A DNA stretch of 64,000 nt from Streptomyces sp. V2I9 (lineage in GTDB: Bacteria > Actinomycetota > Actinomycetes > Streptomycetales > Streptomycetaceae), in contig NZ_JAUSZJ010000002.1 of NCBI RefSeq assembly GCF_030817475.1, positions 3,202,001 through 3,266,000 on the forward strand. Reading direction: 5' to 3'. Made by a program: the position numbers and the translations under genes. The notes beneath the pieces were generated by a model that had not been told where the DNA came from, searched no databases, and saw nothing but the letters and a program-made list of their open reading frames with translations. Positions 9,067 to 17,066 of the stretch are shown piece by piece (the stretch's first letter is position 1; the number at the start of each line of letters is the position of its first letter).

Positions 9067-9119
9067 GCGCCCCGTCCCGGCGCCGTACGAGACGACCGTA
9101 CGGTGCCGGGACGGGGCGC
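9067..9119. terminator. Bidirectional terminator between the LytR_C gene and upp
   Basis: 22-base arms at 9067-9088 and 9098-9119 pair with a single G-T wobble around a nine-base loop. It lies between two convergent genes and can serve both. Confidence 0.85.
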
Positions 9120-9138
9120 GAAAACGTGCGTGGAGGAC

Positions 9139-9774
9139 CTACTCGGCCGTGCCGTACATCCGGTCGCCCGCGTCGCCGAGGCCCGGCACGATGTAGCCGT
9201 GCTCGTTGAGCCGCTCGTCGACGGAGGCGGTGACGACGGTGACCGGGGTCCCGGCCAGCTCGCGCTCCATCACCTCGACGCCCTCGGGCGCGGCGAGGAG
9301 GACGACGGCGGTGACATCGTCGGCACCGCGCTTGATCAGCTCCCGGATGGCCGCGACGAGGGTGCCGCCGGTGGCCAGCATCGGGTCGAGGACGTAGACC
9401 TGGCGGCCGGAGAGGTCCTCGGGCATCCGGGTGGCGTACGTCTCCGCCTGGAGGGTCTCCTCGTTGCGGATCATGCCGAGGAAGCCCACTTCGGCGGTCG
9501 GCAGCAGCCGCACCATGCCGTCCAGCATGCCCAGCCCGGCCCGCAGGATCGGAACGACGAGGGGCCGGGGGTGCGAGAGCTTCACCCCGGTCGTGGCCGT
9601 CACCGGGGTCTCGATGTCGACCTGCTCGGTGCGCACGTCCCTGGTGGCCTCGTACGCGAGCAGGGTGACCAGCTCGTCGGCGAGCCGCCGGAAAGTCGGG
9701 GAGTCGGTGCGCTTGTCGCGCAGCGTGGTGAGTTTGTGCGCCACCAAGGGGTGGTCGACAACGTGGATCCGCAT
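9139..9774 (-). CDS. upp: Uracil phosphoribosyltransferase
   Basis: Salvages uracil to UMP with PRPP; cytoplasmic. The 211-residue sequence has the family features: [24 protein letters not shown] at the start, [13 protein letters not shown], the PRPP-binding segment [17 protein letters not shown] and the uracil-binding C-terminus [18 protein letters not shown]. Length and ends match the family. Read on its own strand, TACTGT lies six bases before the ATG, a leaderless arrangement. Confidence 0.97.
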   Translation of the reverse strand: MRIHVVDHPLVAHKLTTLRDKRTDSPTFRRLADELVTLLAYEATRDVRTEQVDIETPVTATTGVKLSHPRPLVVPILRAGLGMLDGMVRLLPTAEVGFLGMIRNEETLQAETYATRMPEDLSGRQVYVLDPMLATGGTLVAAIRELIKRGADDVTAVVLLAAPEGVEVMERELAGTPVTVVTASVDERLNEHGYIVPGLGDAGDRMYGTAE

Positions 9775-9876
9775 ACGTCAACAGTAACCGCGCCGCCCGT
9801 GACTCTGCGCTGGCATCAACCACCTGTTCGGGGGGAAGGTGGGGGCATACGGACCCAGCACTGGGGTGGTGTGTCG

Positions 9877-10173
9877 ATGGCTGACGGGGAACTGCGCCGC
9901 AACCCGGCCTCGCGCGCGCCGCGCGAGGAGCGCGGTGCCGAGGGCACGGCGGGTACGACAGGCACGGCGCGCGCGGTCGGCGCAGCGGACACGGCCGGCG
10001 CGGCGGGCGGCGCCGAGGACGCGCAGGAGAGTGACGCGGCCCGCCGGCGCCGACGGGCCCAGTTCCTCCGTGAGCTCCACGAGGCCAAGCAGCTGCGCGA
10101 CCGGGTGCAGCCGCGCCGGGCCCGCGCCGCACGGATGCGGCAGCAGATGCGGATGCGCACGTTCCGCTGGTGA
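9877..10173 (+). CDS. Small basic conserved protein divergent from upp
   Basis: A 98-residue hydrophilic protein. The first half is low-complexity (Gly/Ala/Thr/Glu); the second half is very basic and probably helical ([40 protein letters not shown]). Similar proteins accompany upp in streptomycetes, but I know no function. The arginine-rich helix could bind nucleic acid; this is speculation. ATG 9877 is chosen by similarity of the MADGELRRNPASRAPR start to relatives; no good ribosome site is seen. Confidence 0.75.
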   Translation: MADGELRRNPASRAPREERGAEGTAGTTGTARAVGAADTAGAAGGAEDAQESDAARRRRRAQFLRELHEAKQLRDRVQPRRARAARMRQQMRMRTFRW

Positions 10174-10434
10174 ACGAGCGTGCTCCGCCGGCTCGGCCGA
10201 GCGTGCCCCGCAGGTGAACCCGGCACGTACCACCGGCGCACTCCCCCGCCGATCGGCGCGTCAGGGCGACGTCCGACCGGGCACTCCTGGAACTGATGGC
10301 CGACGCAACGGCCGAAGAGGTCTCGCGCGGCGCTTGTTTCTGCCACGATGCCGATTGGGCGGGGCCCAGGACGGACGGATCACCGTTCGCCCTCCCGTCG
10401 GACCGATTCGCCTATGACCAGTGGGAGAGTCACG

Positions 10435-10986
10435 GTGTACTTCGCCGCACTGCTCGCGCGCACCGAAGACGGGTGGGAAGCGAGCGATACAGAGCTCGAC
10501 GATGTGGAGACCCTGTCCGATCTGACGGATCTGGCCAGGGAGGCCTCGGTGGACGAGGACACGGTCCTGGTCTACATCGAGCAGGAGGACGCCTGGTTCG
10601 GCGTCGTCCGCGTGGACGGTGAGGAGGACCCCCGGATCTACGTCTCGGACGCCTCCGCCGCCGCCCGTTCCTCGTACGGGGAGATCCTGCTCACCGACGA
10701 AATGCTCGGCCGCGAACCAGGGGCCGAGGACGAGATCGCCGCCCTGGAGGAGCTCGTCGACCTCGACGGCACGGAGGACGGCGAACCGAACCGTTCCGCC
10801 ACCGCGGCAGCCGACCAGGACGAAGCCTCCGACCCGGACGCGGTTCCGGCGGGCCCGATCGGGGAACTCGGCCTCCTGGCCGACCTCGGGATGTCCGAGA
10901 AGGAACTGCTGACCCTGCAGACCGACGCGCTCGGGGAGATCGCGGAGGCCGTGGGAGCGACGGAGGTCCTGGAGACGGTCCGCTGA
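10435..10986 (+). CDS. tRNA adenosine deaminase-associated protein
   Basis: A 183-residue acidic protein always found next to tadA in streptomycetes and named for that position; its molecular role is not established. Recognisable segments are YFAALLARTEDGWEASDTEL, QEDAWFGVVRVDGEEDPRIY and the C-terminal LGLLADLGMSEKELLTL. GTG 10435 is preferred because GGGAGAG lies six bases upstream; ATG 10414 is the alternative. tadA follows after 162 bases, in which a seven-base CCACTCA unit is repeated three times (11034-11054). Confidence 0.88.
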   Translation: MYFAALLARTEDGWEASDTELDDVETLSDLTDLAREASVDEDTVLVYIEQEDAWFGVVRVDGEEDPRIYVSDASAAARSSYGEILLTDEMLGREPGAEDEIAALEELVDLDGTEDGEPNRSATAAADQDEASDPDAVPAGPIGELGLLADLGMSEKELLTLQTDALGEIAEAVGATEVLETVR

Positions 10987-11148
10987 CCGACCGGACCACC
11001 ACCACGCCCCCGTCCCCCCACCACACTCACCCACCACTCACCACTCACCACTCACCGACGTCAGTCACTACTCCCTCCCCTCCCTCACCCCTCCCGGCGG
11101 GCAGCCGCCACCCCACTCGCGCTCCCTCCCGTCCGTTAGGGTCCGCGG

Positions 11149-11703
11149 GTGACCGCACGACCGCCGCTCCCCTCACCCGACCCCGGCCGGGAACCCGTAC
11201 GCGCACCGGTGCCCGACCCCGTACGGGGACCCGTGCCGGAGCCCGACCCCGTACGCGACCCCTGGCAGGGCCCGATGCGCCGCGCCCTGGCGGAGGCGGC
11301 GCGGGCGGCGTCGGCCGGCGATGTGCCGGTCGGCGCCGTCGTGCTCGGCCCCGACGGCGCCGAACTGGCCACCGCCCACAACGAACGCGAGGCCACCGGC
11401 GACCCCACCGCCCACGCCGAGGTCCTGGCCCTGCGCCGGGCGGCCGAGGCCCACGGCGCATGGCGGCTGACCGGCTGCACCCTGGTGGTCACCCTGGAGC
11501 CCTGCACGATGTGCGCGGGCGCCCTGGTCCAGTCACGGGTGGACCGCGTCGTCTACGGCGCCCGCGACGAGAAGGCGGGCGCGGCCGGCTCCCTCTGGGA
11601 CGTCGTCCGCGACCGCCGCCTGAACCACCGCCCCGAGGTGATCGGCGGCGTCCTGGAGCCGGAGTGCGCCGCCCAGCTGACAGCCTTCTTCCACACCCTC
11701 TGA
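11149..11703 (+). CDS. tadA: tRNA-specific adenosine deaminase
   Basis: Deaminates A34 to inosine in tRNA-Arg(ACG), enabling it to read CGU, CGC and CGA. Zinc and catalytic motifs are intact: HAE in PTAHAEVLAL and PCTMC in LEPCTMCAGALVQSR. The 184-residue protein has an extra N-terminal stretch of about 35 residues rich in Pro/Asp/Val (PDPVRGPVPEPDPVRD), encoded by a short repeated DNA unit. If it starts further in, the enzyme is of usual length. TAGGGT lies six bases before GTG 11149, consistent with a leaderless start. Its substrate gene, tRNA-Arg(ACG), is at 32781. Confidence 0.95.
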   Translation: MTARPPLPSPDPGREPVRAPVPDPVRGPVPEPDPVRDPWQGPMRRALAEAARAASAGDVPVGAVVLGPDGAELATAHNEREATGDPTAHAEVLALRRAAEAHGAWRLTGCTLVVTLEPCTMCAGALVQSRVDRVVYGARDEKAGAAGSLWDVVRDRRLNHRPEVIGGVLEPECAAQLTAFFHTL

Positions 11704-11793
11704 CCAGACAGGACACCGCCGCCTGACCAGGCACGCCCCCGCCGCCGGGAACCGATTTCTGTCCACGCCCCGGAATGGTCTAAGCTCTCTCTC

Positions 11794-11881
11794 GGTAGCG
11801 TGTCCGAGCGGCCGAAGGAGCTCGCCTCGAAAGCGAGTGTGGCGTAACCCGTCACCGTGGGTTCAAATCCCACCGCTACCG
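11794..11881 (+). tRNA. tRNA-Ser (anticodon CGA)
   Basis: 88 bases fold into a type-II tRNA: acceptor GGTAGCG/CGCTACC with G discriminator, long variable arm and GTTCAAATC T loop. Anticodon CGA at 11828-11830 in a CTCGAAA loop between CTCGC and GCGAG. No encoded CCA. Confidence 0.97.
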
Positions 11882-11887
11882 CTTCTG

Positions 11888-11929
11888 AACACCCCCTCGA
11901 TCATGCGGAAACGCGATCGAGGGGGTGTT
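11888..11929 (+). terminator. Terminator after tRNA-Ser(CGA)
   Basis: Perfect 15-bp stem, arms 11888-11902 and 11915-11929, 12-base loop, seven bases after the tRNA. Confidence 0.85.
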
Positions 11930-12061
11930 TGCGTGCGGCACGAGACGGAACACGGCTGGACCGAAATCCCACTCCTGGTGGGAGCGTGCGGTGGGGCTGC
12001 CGAGTACGCGCCTCCGGACGAGACCACCGCAAAGAAGAGCGCCACCATTCCCTGGTCGCTT

Positions 12062-12245
12062 GCGGTCACCTGCGAGCGAGGTCGAAGCCCGCACAGGCTC
12101 CCGGGGCTTCTCCCGTTTCGTCTCCGAAGCCGCCGAGCACGCCCTCGCCCCGACCAGGACCAGGGAGAGCGTCGAGGCCCACGAGGACGAACACGGCCCC
12201 TTCACCCCCGAGGAGATCGAAGAGGCCCGTCGAGCATGGCACGGG
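12062..12245 (+). pseudogene. Antitoxin remnant (toxin-antitoxin pair, N-terminus lost)
   Basis: One frame reads VEARTGSRGFSRFVSEAAEH and later HGPFTPEEIEEARRAWHG, which resembles the C-terminal half of antitoxins paired with PIN toxins in actinobacteria. No start codon with homology is seen upstream and the N-terminal DNA-binding part is missing. It overlaps the start of the PIN remnant, the normal order for such pairs. Identification rests on remembered family resemblance. Confidence 0.45.
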
Positions 12246-12570
12246 CGAGCAGCCCCGGCGTTCCCCCGCGTCCTCTCATCCTTGATGCACCGCCCCTGTC
12301 GCTCCTGGCCTGCGAGGACCGCAGGATCACGCTGATGCCCAAGGTCGCTCAGGCCGAGGGGCACGCGGCCGCGATCTCGACGGTCAGCATCGCCGATGTC
12401 CGCAGCATCGGAAAGGCCACGGACCATCCGCGCTGACTCCGCTCCCGGCTCACCTTCATTCCCGCGACCGAGACGGTGGCTGATCGCGCGGCGTATCTGC
12501 CGGAGGATGCCGGTCTGGACGGTCACGAGAACAACCGCCGCCCGCTCGCCATCGCAACGGCCGACCTCTG
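12236..12570 (+). pseudogene. PIN-domain toxin remnant interrupted by a stop codon
   Basis: The frame starting at ATG 12236 reads LILDAPPLSLLACEDRRITL and AISTVSIADVRSIGKAT, matching the N-terminal half of actinobacterial PIN ribonuclease toxins. A TGA at 12434-12436 interrupts it; in the same frame the text resumes as LRSRLTFIPATETVADRAAY and EDAGLDGHEN, the second half of the same fold. The TGA stands where relatives have Trp, so one nonsense change is the simplest cause. After GHEN the similarity fades. The toxin is therefore inactive. It lies just behind tRNA-Ser(CGA), a common integration point. Confidence 0.6.
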
Positions 12571-12715
12571 GCAGACAAGCTGCCGGCCCAGGACAGCCAC
12601 GACTGGCTACGCACCGCCCTGCGCGAAGGCAAGCCCGTGAGTCTCCCGAAGCTCGGGACTCGAACCTCCGACTTCGGGCCCCGAGCTTCGATTTCTTCAA
12701 CCGATAGGGAAAGAA

Positions 12716-12755
12716 GGCGGGTTGGGGAAGTCTCTCCCCACTTCCCCAACCCGCC
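12716..12755 (+). terminator. Strong hairpin 1 of the 12.6-13.0 kb hairpin run
   Basis: Perfect 15-bp arms at 12716-12730 and 12741-12755 with a 10-base loop. No intact gene ends nearby. A weaker dyad (10-bp arms 12648-12657 and 12680-12689) precedes it. Confidence 0.7.
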
Positions 12756-12846
12756 GCCCAAACCCGCAGGCCACGAACTCTCGCCCCCGCGCACGCGGGG
12801 CTCCCCCCGTCCGGACCAGTCGTGCGCCTTCCGCAGGCCGGACAGC

Positions 12847-12893
12847 GGAACGCCCGGCCGCCGTACAGAAGGTGTACGGCGGCCGGGCGTTCC
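12847..12893. terminator. Strong hairpin 2, perfect 21-bp stem
   Basis: Arms 12847-12867 and 12873-12893 are exact inverted repeats around a five-base loop. Confidence 0.75.
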
Positions 12894-12910
12894 GGTCCAC
12901 GGATCAGGTC

Positions 12911-12947
12911 GGGGGAAGCGGCATCGGGGGGACAAGCCGCTTCCCCC
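12911..12947. terminator. Strong hairpin 3, perfect 12-bp stem
   Basis: Arms 12911-12922 and 12936-12947, 13-base loop, 17 bases after hairpin 2. The remaining stretch to 13231 holds no gene I can recognise; the last 100 bases are less GC-rich and should contain the promoter of the next gene. Confidence 0.65.
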
Positions 12948-13231
12948 GAAGAGAACAGGGCCTACGGCCGGCCGTCGCGGTCAGGGGGAGTCACGCGGCG
13001 GCCGGCCCCACAGTGAGGCCCCGTTCCGGCCGGACGGGTCCTGCCAGGTCCCGTCGGGCTCGGTATCCATGCTGCCGGGTCGGGGAGGGCGCGAGGTCCG
13101 GCGAAAGACCTCGATGGCGGGGCCATAGGTCCTTAAAGTGCCCATCAGTGATCAAAAACGGCCACCGGATACGACCATCCGTGCGGATACAATCGCCCGA
13201 TCGCACGTGGGGCCGACGGGGAGGCAGGATT

Positions 13232-13396
13232 GTGGCCAAGGCAAAGACGATCATCATCTACATACTGGTGGTCTTCGTGCTGTACACGATCATCGTGTCT
13301 CCGCGGCGGGCCGCCGAGCTGGTCCAGATAGGGTTCGAGGGCATTTCCACCGCCGCGCAGAGCGTCGGTGACTTCATGTCAGAACTCGTGAAGTAG
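13232..13396 (+). CDS. Small single-span membrane protein
   Basis: 54 residues: a short basic start (VAKAKT), a hydrophobic span IIIYILVVFVLYTIIV at about 7-22 and an amphipathic tail (SPRRAAELVQIGFEGISTAA). GTG 13232 has a GGGGAGG ribosome site at good distance, so I accept it despite its size. The next gene starts ten bases after the stop, so the two form an operon. Function unknown. Confidence 0.75.
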   Translation: MAKAKTIIIYILVVFVLYTIIVSPRRAAELVQIGFEGISTAAQSVGDFMSELVK

Positions 13397-13406
13397 GAGA
13401 CCTCCG

Positions 13407-13700
13407 ATGATCCGCCACCTGGTCCTCTTCAAGCTGAACGAGGGCGTCGAGCGCGACGACCCGCGGGTCGTCGCCGGGGACCGGACCTTCCGGGAGCTGG
13501 AGGGGCGGATTCCGGAGCTGGAGTTCTGGGAGTGCGCCTGGAACATCACCGACCGGCCGATCGCGTACGACTACGCCATCAACTCCGCCGTCGCGGACGA
13601 GGACGCGCTGAAGCGGTACATCGAGCACCCGGCCCACCAGGCCGCCGCCGCACAGTGGCGGGAATTCGCCACTTGGGTGATCGCCGATTACCCCTTCTGA
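13407..13700 (+). CDS. Dabb-family stress-responsive alpha/beta-barrel protein
   Basis: A 97-residue single-domain protein: MIRHLVLFKLNEGVERDDPR, central YDYAINSAVADEDALKRYIE and C-terminal HPAHQAAAAQWREF. These are the hallmarks of the dimeric ferredoxin-like Dabb fold. The role in bacteria is unclear. It has an AGGAGA ribosome site overlapping the end of the preceding small membrane-protein gene and is followed by a terminator hairpin. Confidence 0.9.
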   Translation: MIRHLVLFKLNEGVERDDPRVVAGDRTFRELEGRIPELEFWECAWNITDRPIAYDYAINSAVADEDALKRYIEHPAHQAAAAQWREFATWVIADYPF

Positions 13701-13759
13701 CCACTCTCGGCGGCACGGGCGGTGCGTTCCCCCTGCCTGCTTCCCGGACTGGTTCCATC

Positions 13760-13786
13760 AACCCCTCGCCCCTCGGGCGGGGGGTT
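13760..13786 (+). terminator. Terminator after the Dabb gene
   Basis: 11-bp stem with one G-T wobble, arms 13760-13770 and 13776-13786, five-base loop, followed by TTCCTT. Confidence 0.8.
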
Positions 13787-13822
13787 CCTTCATGAGCTTT
13801 AAACCCATATGCCCACAACACG

Positions 13823-13856
13823 GCACTATGCGGTGCTTGCACATAGTGCACATGTC
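13823..13856. promoter_or_regulatory. Dyad and CACATGTC motif upstream of sigF
   Basis: GCACTATG (13823-13830) and CATAGTGC (13842-13849) form an inverted repeat, and CACATGTC follows at 13849-13856. A CACATGTC-type sequence recurs upstream of sigN. The location, 70-100 bases before the sigF start, suits a promoter-proximal operator. Confidence 0.45.
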
Positions 13857-13923
13857 TTGTGATGCTATGACCGCTTTTGACGGATGAGTTGACCGTAGTT
13901 GACCGCAAAGGGGTGGCGACACC

Positions 13924-14802
13924 GTGCCGGCCAGTACAGCGCCTCAAGTGCCTCCCCAGGCCGTCCAGGCCGACCCGACCGTCCTGGCCGAGGACGTCCG
14001 GACCGAGACCCCGGACCCCTCCGCCCGGCCCGCCAGGGCCCGCGGCGCCGACACCCGAGCACTCACCCAGGTCCTCTTCGGCCAGCTGAAGAACCTGGAA
14101 CGGGGCACTCCGGAGCACCGCCGGGTCCGGGCCGCACTCATCGAGGCGAACCTCCCCCTCGTCCGGTACGCCGCAGCCCGCTTCCGCAGCCGCAACGAGC
14201 CGATGGAGGACGTCGTCCAGGTCGGCACGATCGGCCTGATCAACGCCATCGACCGGTTCGACCCGGAGCGCGGGGTCCAGTTCCCCACCTTCGCCATGCC
14301 CACCGTCGTCGGCGAGATCAAACGCTACTTCCGCGACAACGTGCGCACCGTCCACGTCCCCCGCCGGCTGCACGAACTCTGGGTCCAGGTCACCGGCGCC
14401 ACCGAGGACCTGACGACCGCTCACGGCCGCTCCCCCACCACCGCCGAGATCGCCGAGCGGTTGAAGATCCCCGAGGACGAGGTGCTGGCCTGCATCGAGG
14501 CCGGGCGCTCGTACCACGCGACCTCCCTGGAAGCGGCCCAGGAGGGTGACGGACTGCCGGGGCTGCTCGACCGGCTCGGCTACGAGGACCCCGCGCTCGC
14601 CGGCGTCGAACACCGCGACCTCGTACGCCACCTCCTCGTCCAGCTTCCCGAACGCGAGCAGCGCATCCTTCTCCTGCGCTACTACAGCAACTTGACCCAG
14701 TCTCAGATCAGCGCGGAGCTGGGTGTCTCCCAGATGCATGTGTCAAGACTTCTGGCCAGAAGTTTCGCCCGACTGAGATCCGCAAACAGGATCGAGGCGT
14801 AA
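13924..14802 (+). CDS. sigF: SigB/SigF/SigG-group RNA polymerase sigma factor (sigF-like)
   Basis: A 292-residue group-3 sigma factor. Region 2 ([59 protein letters not shown]), region 3 ([20 protein letters not shown]) and region 4 ([37 protein letters not shown]) are complete. GTG 13924 with an AAAGGGG ribosome site gives the expected long N-terminus. The symbol is from synteny: in S. coelicolor sigF and sigN lie together between tadA and a MarR gene. There sigF is a spore-specific factor acting late in development. Two RsbW-type ATPases in this window are possible antagonists, but none is adjacent. Confidence 0.85.
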   Translation: MPASTAPQVPPQAVQADPTVLAEDVRTETPDPSARPARARGADTRALTQVLFGQLKNLERGTPEHRRVRAALIEANLPLVRYAAARFRSRNEPMEDVVQVGTIGLINAIDRFDPERGVQFPTFAMPTVVGEIKRYFRDNVRTVHVPRRLHELWVQVTGATEDLTTAHGRSPTTAEIAERLKIPEDEVLACIEAGRSYHATSLEAAQEGDGLPGLLDRLGYEDPALAGVEHRDLVRHLLVQLPEREQRILLLRYYSNLTQSQISAELGVSQMHVSRLLARSFARLRSANRIEA

Positions 14803-14887
14803 CCGGAACGGGTAGACCGTCCAGAGAGCAGTTCTGACGGCATATAAGGGCCACACCCCCTGTTTCCAGGGCGGATTCGGCGCCGAC

Positions 14888-14926
14888 TTGTCGACATGTC
14901 ACTACAGCGCGTTGCCGACATGTGAC
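14888..14926. promoter_or_regulatory. Repeated GACATGT element upstream of sigN
   Basis: TTGTCGACATGTCAC at 14888-14902 and TTGCCGACATGTGAC at 14912-14926 differ at two positions and are 24 bases apart, about 2.3 helical turns. The first contains the perfect palindrome GACATGTC. They lie about 110-150 bases before the sigN start and are likely operator or promoter elements. Confidence 0.5.
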
Positions 14927-15036
14927 ATTCTGCTCGAAGCGCGTTTGCCGCAGCCCCACCTCCGGTATTCAGGTGGAGGCTGCGTTCCTCCGATGGTCGC
15001 GGCCGCCGCGACCGTCCGCGACCTCAAGGGGGTGGC

Positions 15037-15903
15037 ATGTCCGAAGAACAGGGCAGCTCGAAGGTGCTCACGCTCACGAAGAGCGTGCCGGCACCCGCCG
15101 TGCTCACCAGCTCACCGGAAGCCATCGACACCCGCACGCTGTCCCGCTCCCTGTTCCTGCGGCTCGCCGCGCTCGGCCCCGCCTCGGGCCCCGAGGGAAC
15201 GGACAGTCCGGAGCGGACCTATGTGCGGGACACACTGATCGAACTGAACCTCCCGCTGGTGCGGTACGCCGCGGCGCGGTTCCGCAGTCGCAACGAGCCG
15301 ATGGAGGACATCGTCCAGGTCGGCACGATCGGCCTGATCAAGGCGATCGACCGGTTCGACTGCGAACGGGGCGTCGAGTTCCCGACGTTCGCGATGCCGA
15401 CCGTCGTCGGTGAGATCAAACGCTTCTTCCGCGACACCTCCTGGTCCGTGCGGGTCCCCCGCCGGCTCCAGGAACTGCGGCTCGCCCTGACCAAGGCAAG
15501 CGACGAGCTCGCGCAGAAGCTGGACCGCTCCCCCACCGTGCCGGAGCTGGCCCGCGCGCTCGGGGTCTCCGAGGAGGACGTGGTCGACGGTCTCGCCGTC
15601 GGCAACGCCTACACCGCCTCCTCGCTCGACTCCCCCTCCCCCGAGGACGACGGCGGCGAGGGCTCGCTCGCGGACCGCCTCGGGTACGAGGACACGGCGC
15701 TGGAGGGCGTCGAGTACCGCGAGTCCCTCAAGCCGCTGCTGGCCAAGCTCGCCCCGCGTGAGCGCCAGATCATCATGCTGCGGTTCTTCGCGAACATGAC
15801 GCAGTCGCAGATCGGCGAGGAGGTCGGCATCTCCCAGATGCACGTCTCCCGGCTGCTGACCCGTACGCTCGCCCAGCTCCGGGAAGGGCTCATCGCGGAC
15901 TGA
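15037..15903 (+). CDS. sigN: SigB/SigF/SigG-group RNA polymerase sigma factor (sigN-like)
   Basis: A 288-residue paralogue of the preceding sigma factor with the same region 2 ([20 protein letters not shown]), region 3 and region 4 ([39 protein letters not shown]). Region 2 is almost identical to that of its neighbour while region 4 differs more, so the two should share core binding but differ in promoter choice. ATG 15037 has an AAGGGGG ribosome site. The sigN name rests on synteny with S. coelicolor, where the factor acts in aerial hyphae. The 234-base gap and its own operator-like repeats suggest separate transcription. Confidence 0.82.
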   Translation: MSEEQGSSKVLTLTKSVPAPAVLTSSPEAIDTRTLSRSLFLRLAALGPASGPEGTDSPERTYVRDTLIELNLPLVRYAAARFRSRNEPMEDIVQVGTIGLIKAIDRFDCERGVEFPTFAMPTVVGEIKRFFRDTSWSVRVPRRLQELRLALTKASDELAQKLDRSPTVPELARALGVSEEDVVDGLAVGNAYTASSLDSPSPEDDGGEGSLADRLGYEDTALEGVEYRESLKPLLAKLAPRERQIIMLRFFANMTQSQIGEEVGISQMHVSRLLTRTLAQLREGLIAD

Positions 15904-16614
15904 TCCGCTCCGGTCCGGGGTCCGGGCGGGGCCCGGGCCTCCGGGCTCCGGGGCCGGCCCCTGGTCCGGGCCCGTCTCCCCGGGTGCGATCCCCGGCACG
16001 ATTTTTGGTGCGGGCCCGGCCTCCCGGTCGGCCTCCCTGCCCGGCCCCCGGTCCATCGCCCTGGCCGCTCCCGGACCTTCGTTCCGCGATCCGGTTACGC
16101 CAGGCCCACACGACGGCCCGTCAACCACGCGGCAGGGCCACAGTGCTGACGGTGAACGCCGCCCGGAGGGCATGGGACCGGTACGCCTCCCTTTCCACGT
16201 CCCCATCCCCGGTGCGCGCGGGCTCAGCGGGCGCCCGAGGACGGCCCTGGCGGGTACGTGAGCGGACGGCCGGCCGTCACGGGACAGAGCCGCAGGACAG
16301 CAGGACAGCGGGGCAAGGGGAACCCGGCTCAGCCGACGGAACCCGTACACGGCCGGGGCATGCGCATCGAGACGCAGAGCGTCTCCGCTGCGGGGGAGTG
16401 ACCCGGCGAAACGGTCCGGAACGCACGAGGGCCGCCCGAGGCGGGGCGGTGGCCGTCGTTGTGCGGCTCCGCCGTCCGTCCCCGTGCGGCCGGGTCGTGC
16501 AGTCGCTGCCGTGCAGCAGTACGTGCGGTACCTGGAGCGAAGTGCGGTCACGCGTGCAGCAGTGCGGTCACGCTGTCGCACCGGCACGCGCTTCCGTACG
16601 TCTCGTCGCCCTCG
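15904..16614. other. 711-base gap after sigN without a recognisable gene
   Basis: Both strands are open for long stretches but give only low-complexity Arg/Pro/Gly text without ribosome sites. The first 100 bases are dense in CCGGGCC-type self-complementary runs and may end the sigN transcript. A 13-base direct repeat, AGTGCGGTCACGC, occurs at 16541-16553 and 16560-16572. Confidence 0.55.
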
Positions 16615-16830
16615 TCAGCCCAGGGCGAGCCAGGCCACCGCGCCGAGGACGACGACGATCGCGACCACCGCCGCGATCACCCCGACCTTCGGCCCGGACG
16701 AGGTCGCCGCGGGCTGCTGCCGCCGCTGCGGCTCGCCCTCGTCGACGAAGGCGCGGAACATCTGCGTGCTGCCCGCCGGGTCGTGGTTGCCCTCGGGGCC
16801 CGGCTGGGGGGCGTGGGGGTTGTGTGCCAT
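16615..16830 (-). CDS. Small tail-anchored membrane protein
   Basis: 71 residues: a Pro/Gly/Asn-rich soluble part beginning MAHNPHAPQPGPEGNHDPAG, a QMFRAFVDEGE segment and a C-terminal hydrophobic span VGVIAAVVAIVVVLGAVAWLAL ending two residues later. That makes it a tail-anchored protein facing the cytoplasm. ATG 16830 is preferred over the longer frame from 16887, whose extra residues look non-coding. TAGGGT lies eight bases upstream. Function unknown. Confidence 0.65.
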   Translation of the reverse strand: MAHNPHAPQPGPEGNHDPAGSTQMFRAFVDEGEPQRRQQPAATSSGPKVGVIAAVVAIVVVLGAVAWLALG

Positions 16831-17014
16831 GGGGCAGGACCCTAGCGAACTCGGGCCTCCGGCCCAACCCCCGGGGGCGCCCGGCACCCCGTCCGACCTG
16901 CGGCGGCGCGGCCCGTCACCCCGTCCGACCTGCGGCGACGCGGCCCCGTACCGGGCTTGACCCGGACCCTACGGAGGCTTTGGCGTTCCTTTACTTCTGC
17001 AAGGCCGTTTTCGT

Positions 17015-17057
17015 TTGCCTGTAGCAACCAACGGCTTCTATCGTTGCCCTAAGCAAC
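17015..17057. promoter_or_regulatory. Twin palindromes, probable MarR operators
   Basis: TTGCCTGTAGCAA at 17015-17027 and TTGCCCTAAGCAA at 17044-17056 share TTGCCnnnnGCAA symmetry and are 29 bases centre to centre, ending about ten bases before the MarR start. Position and duplication fit autorepression and control of the downstream operon. Confidence 0.7.
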
Positions 17058-17066
17058 AACATAGTC

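Noticed and set aside
15984..17024. 346-residue plus-strand open frame after sigN
   Set aside because: Low-complexity, no ribosome site, and it runs through the opposite-strand tail-anchored gene and the MarR operator region.
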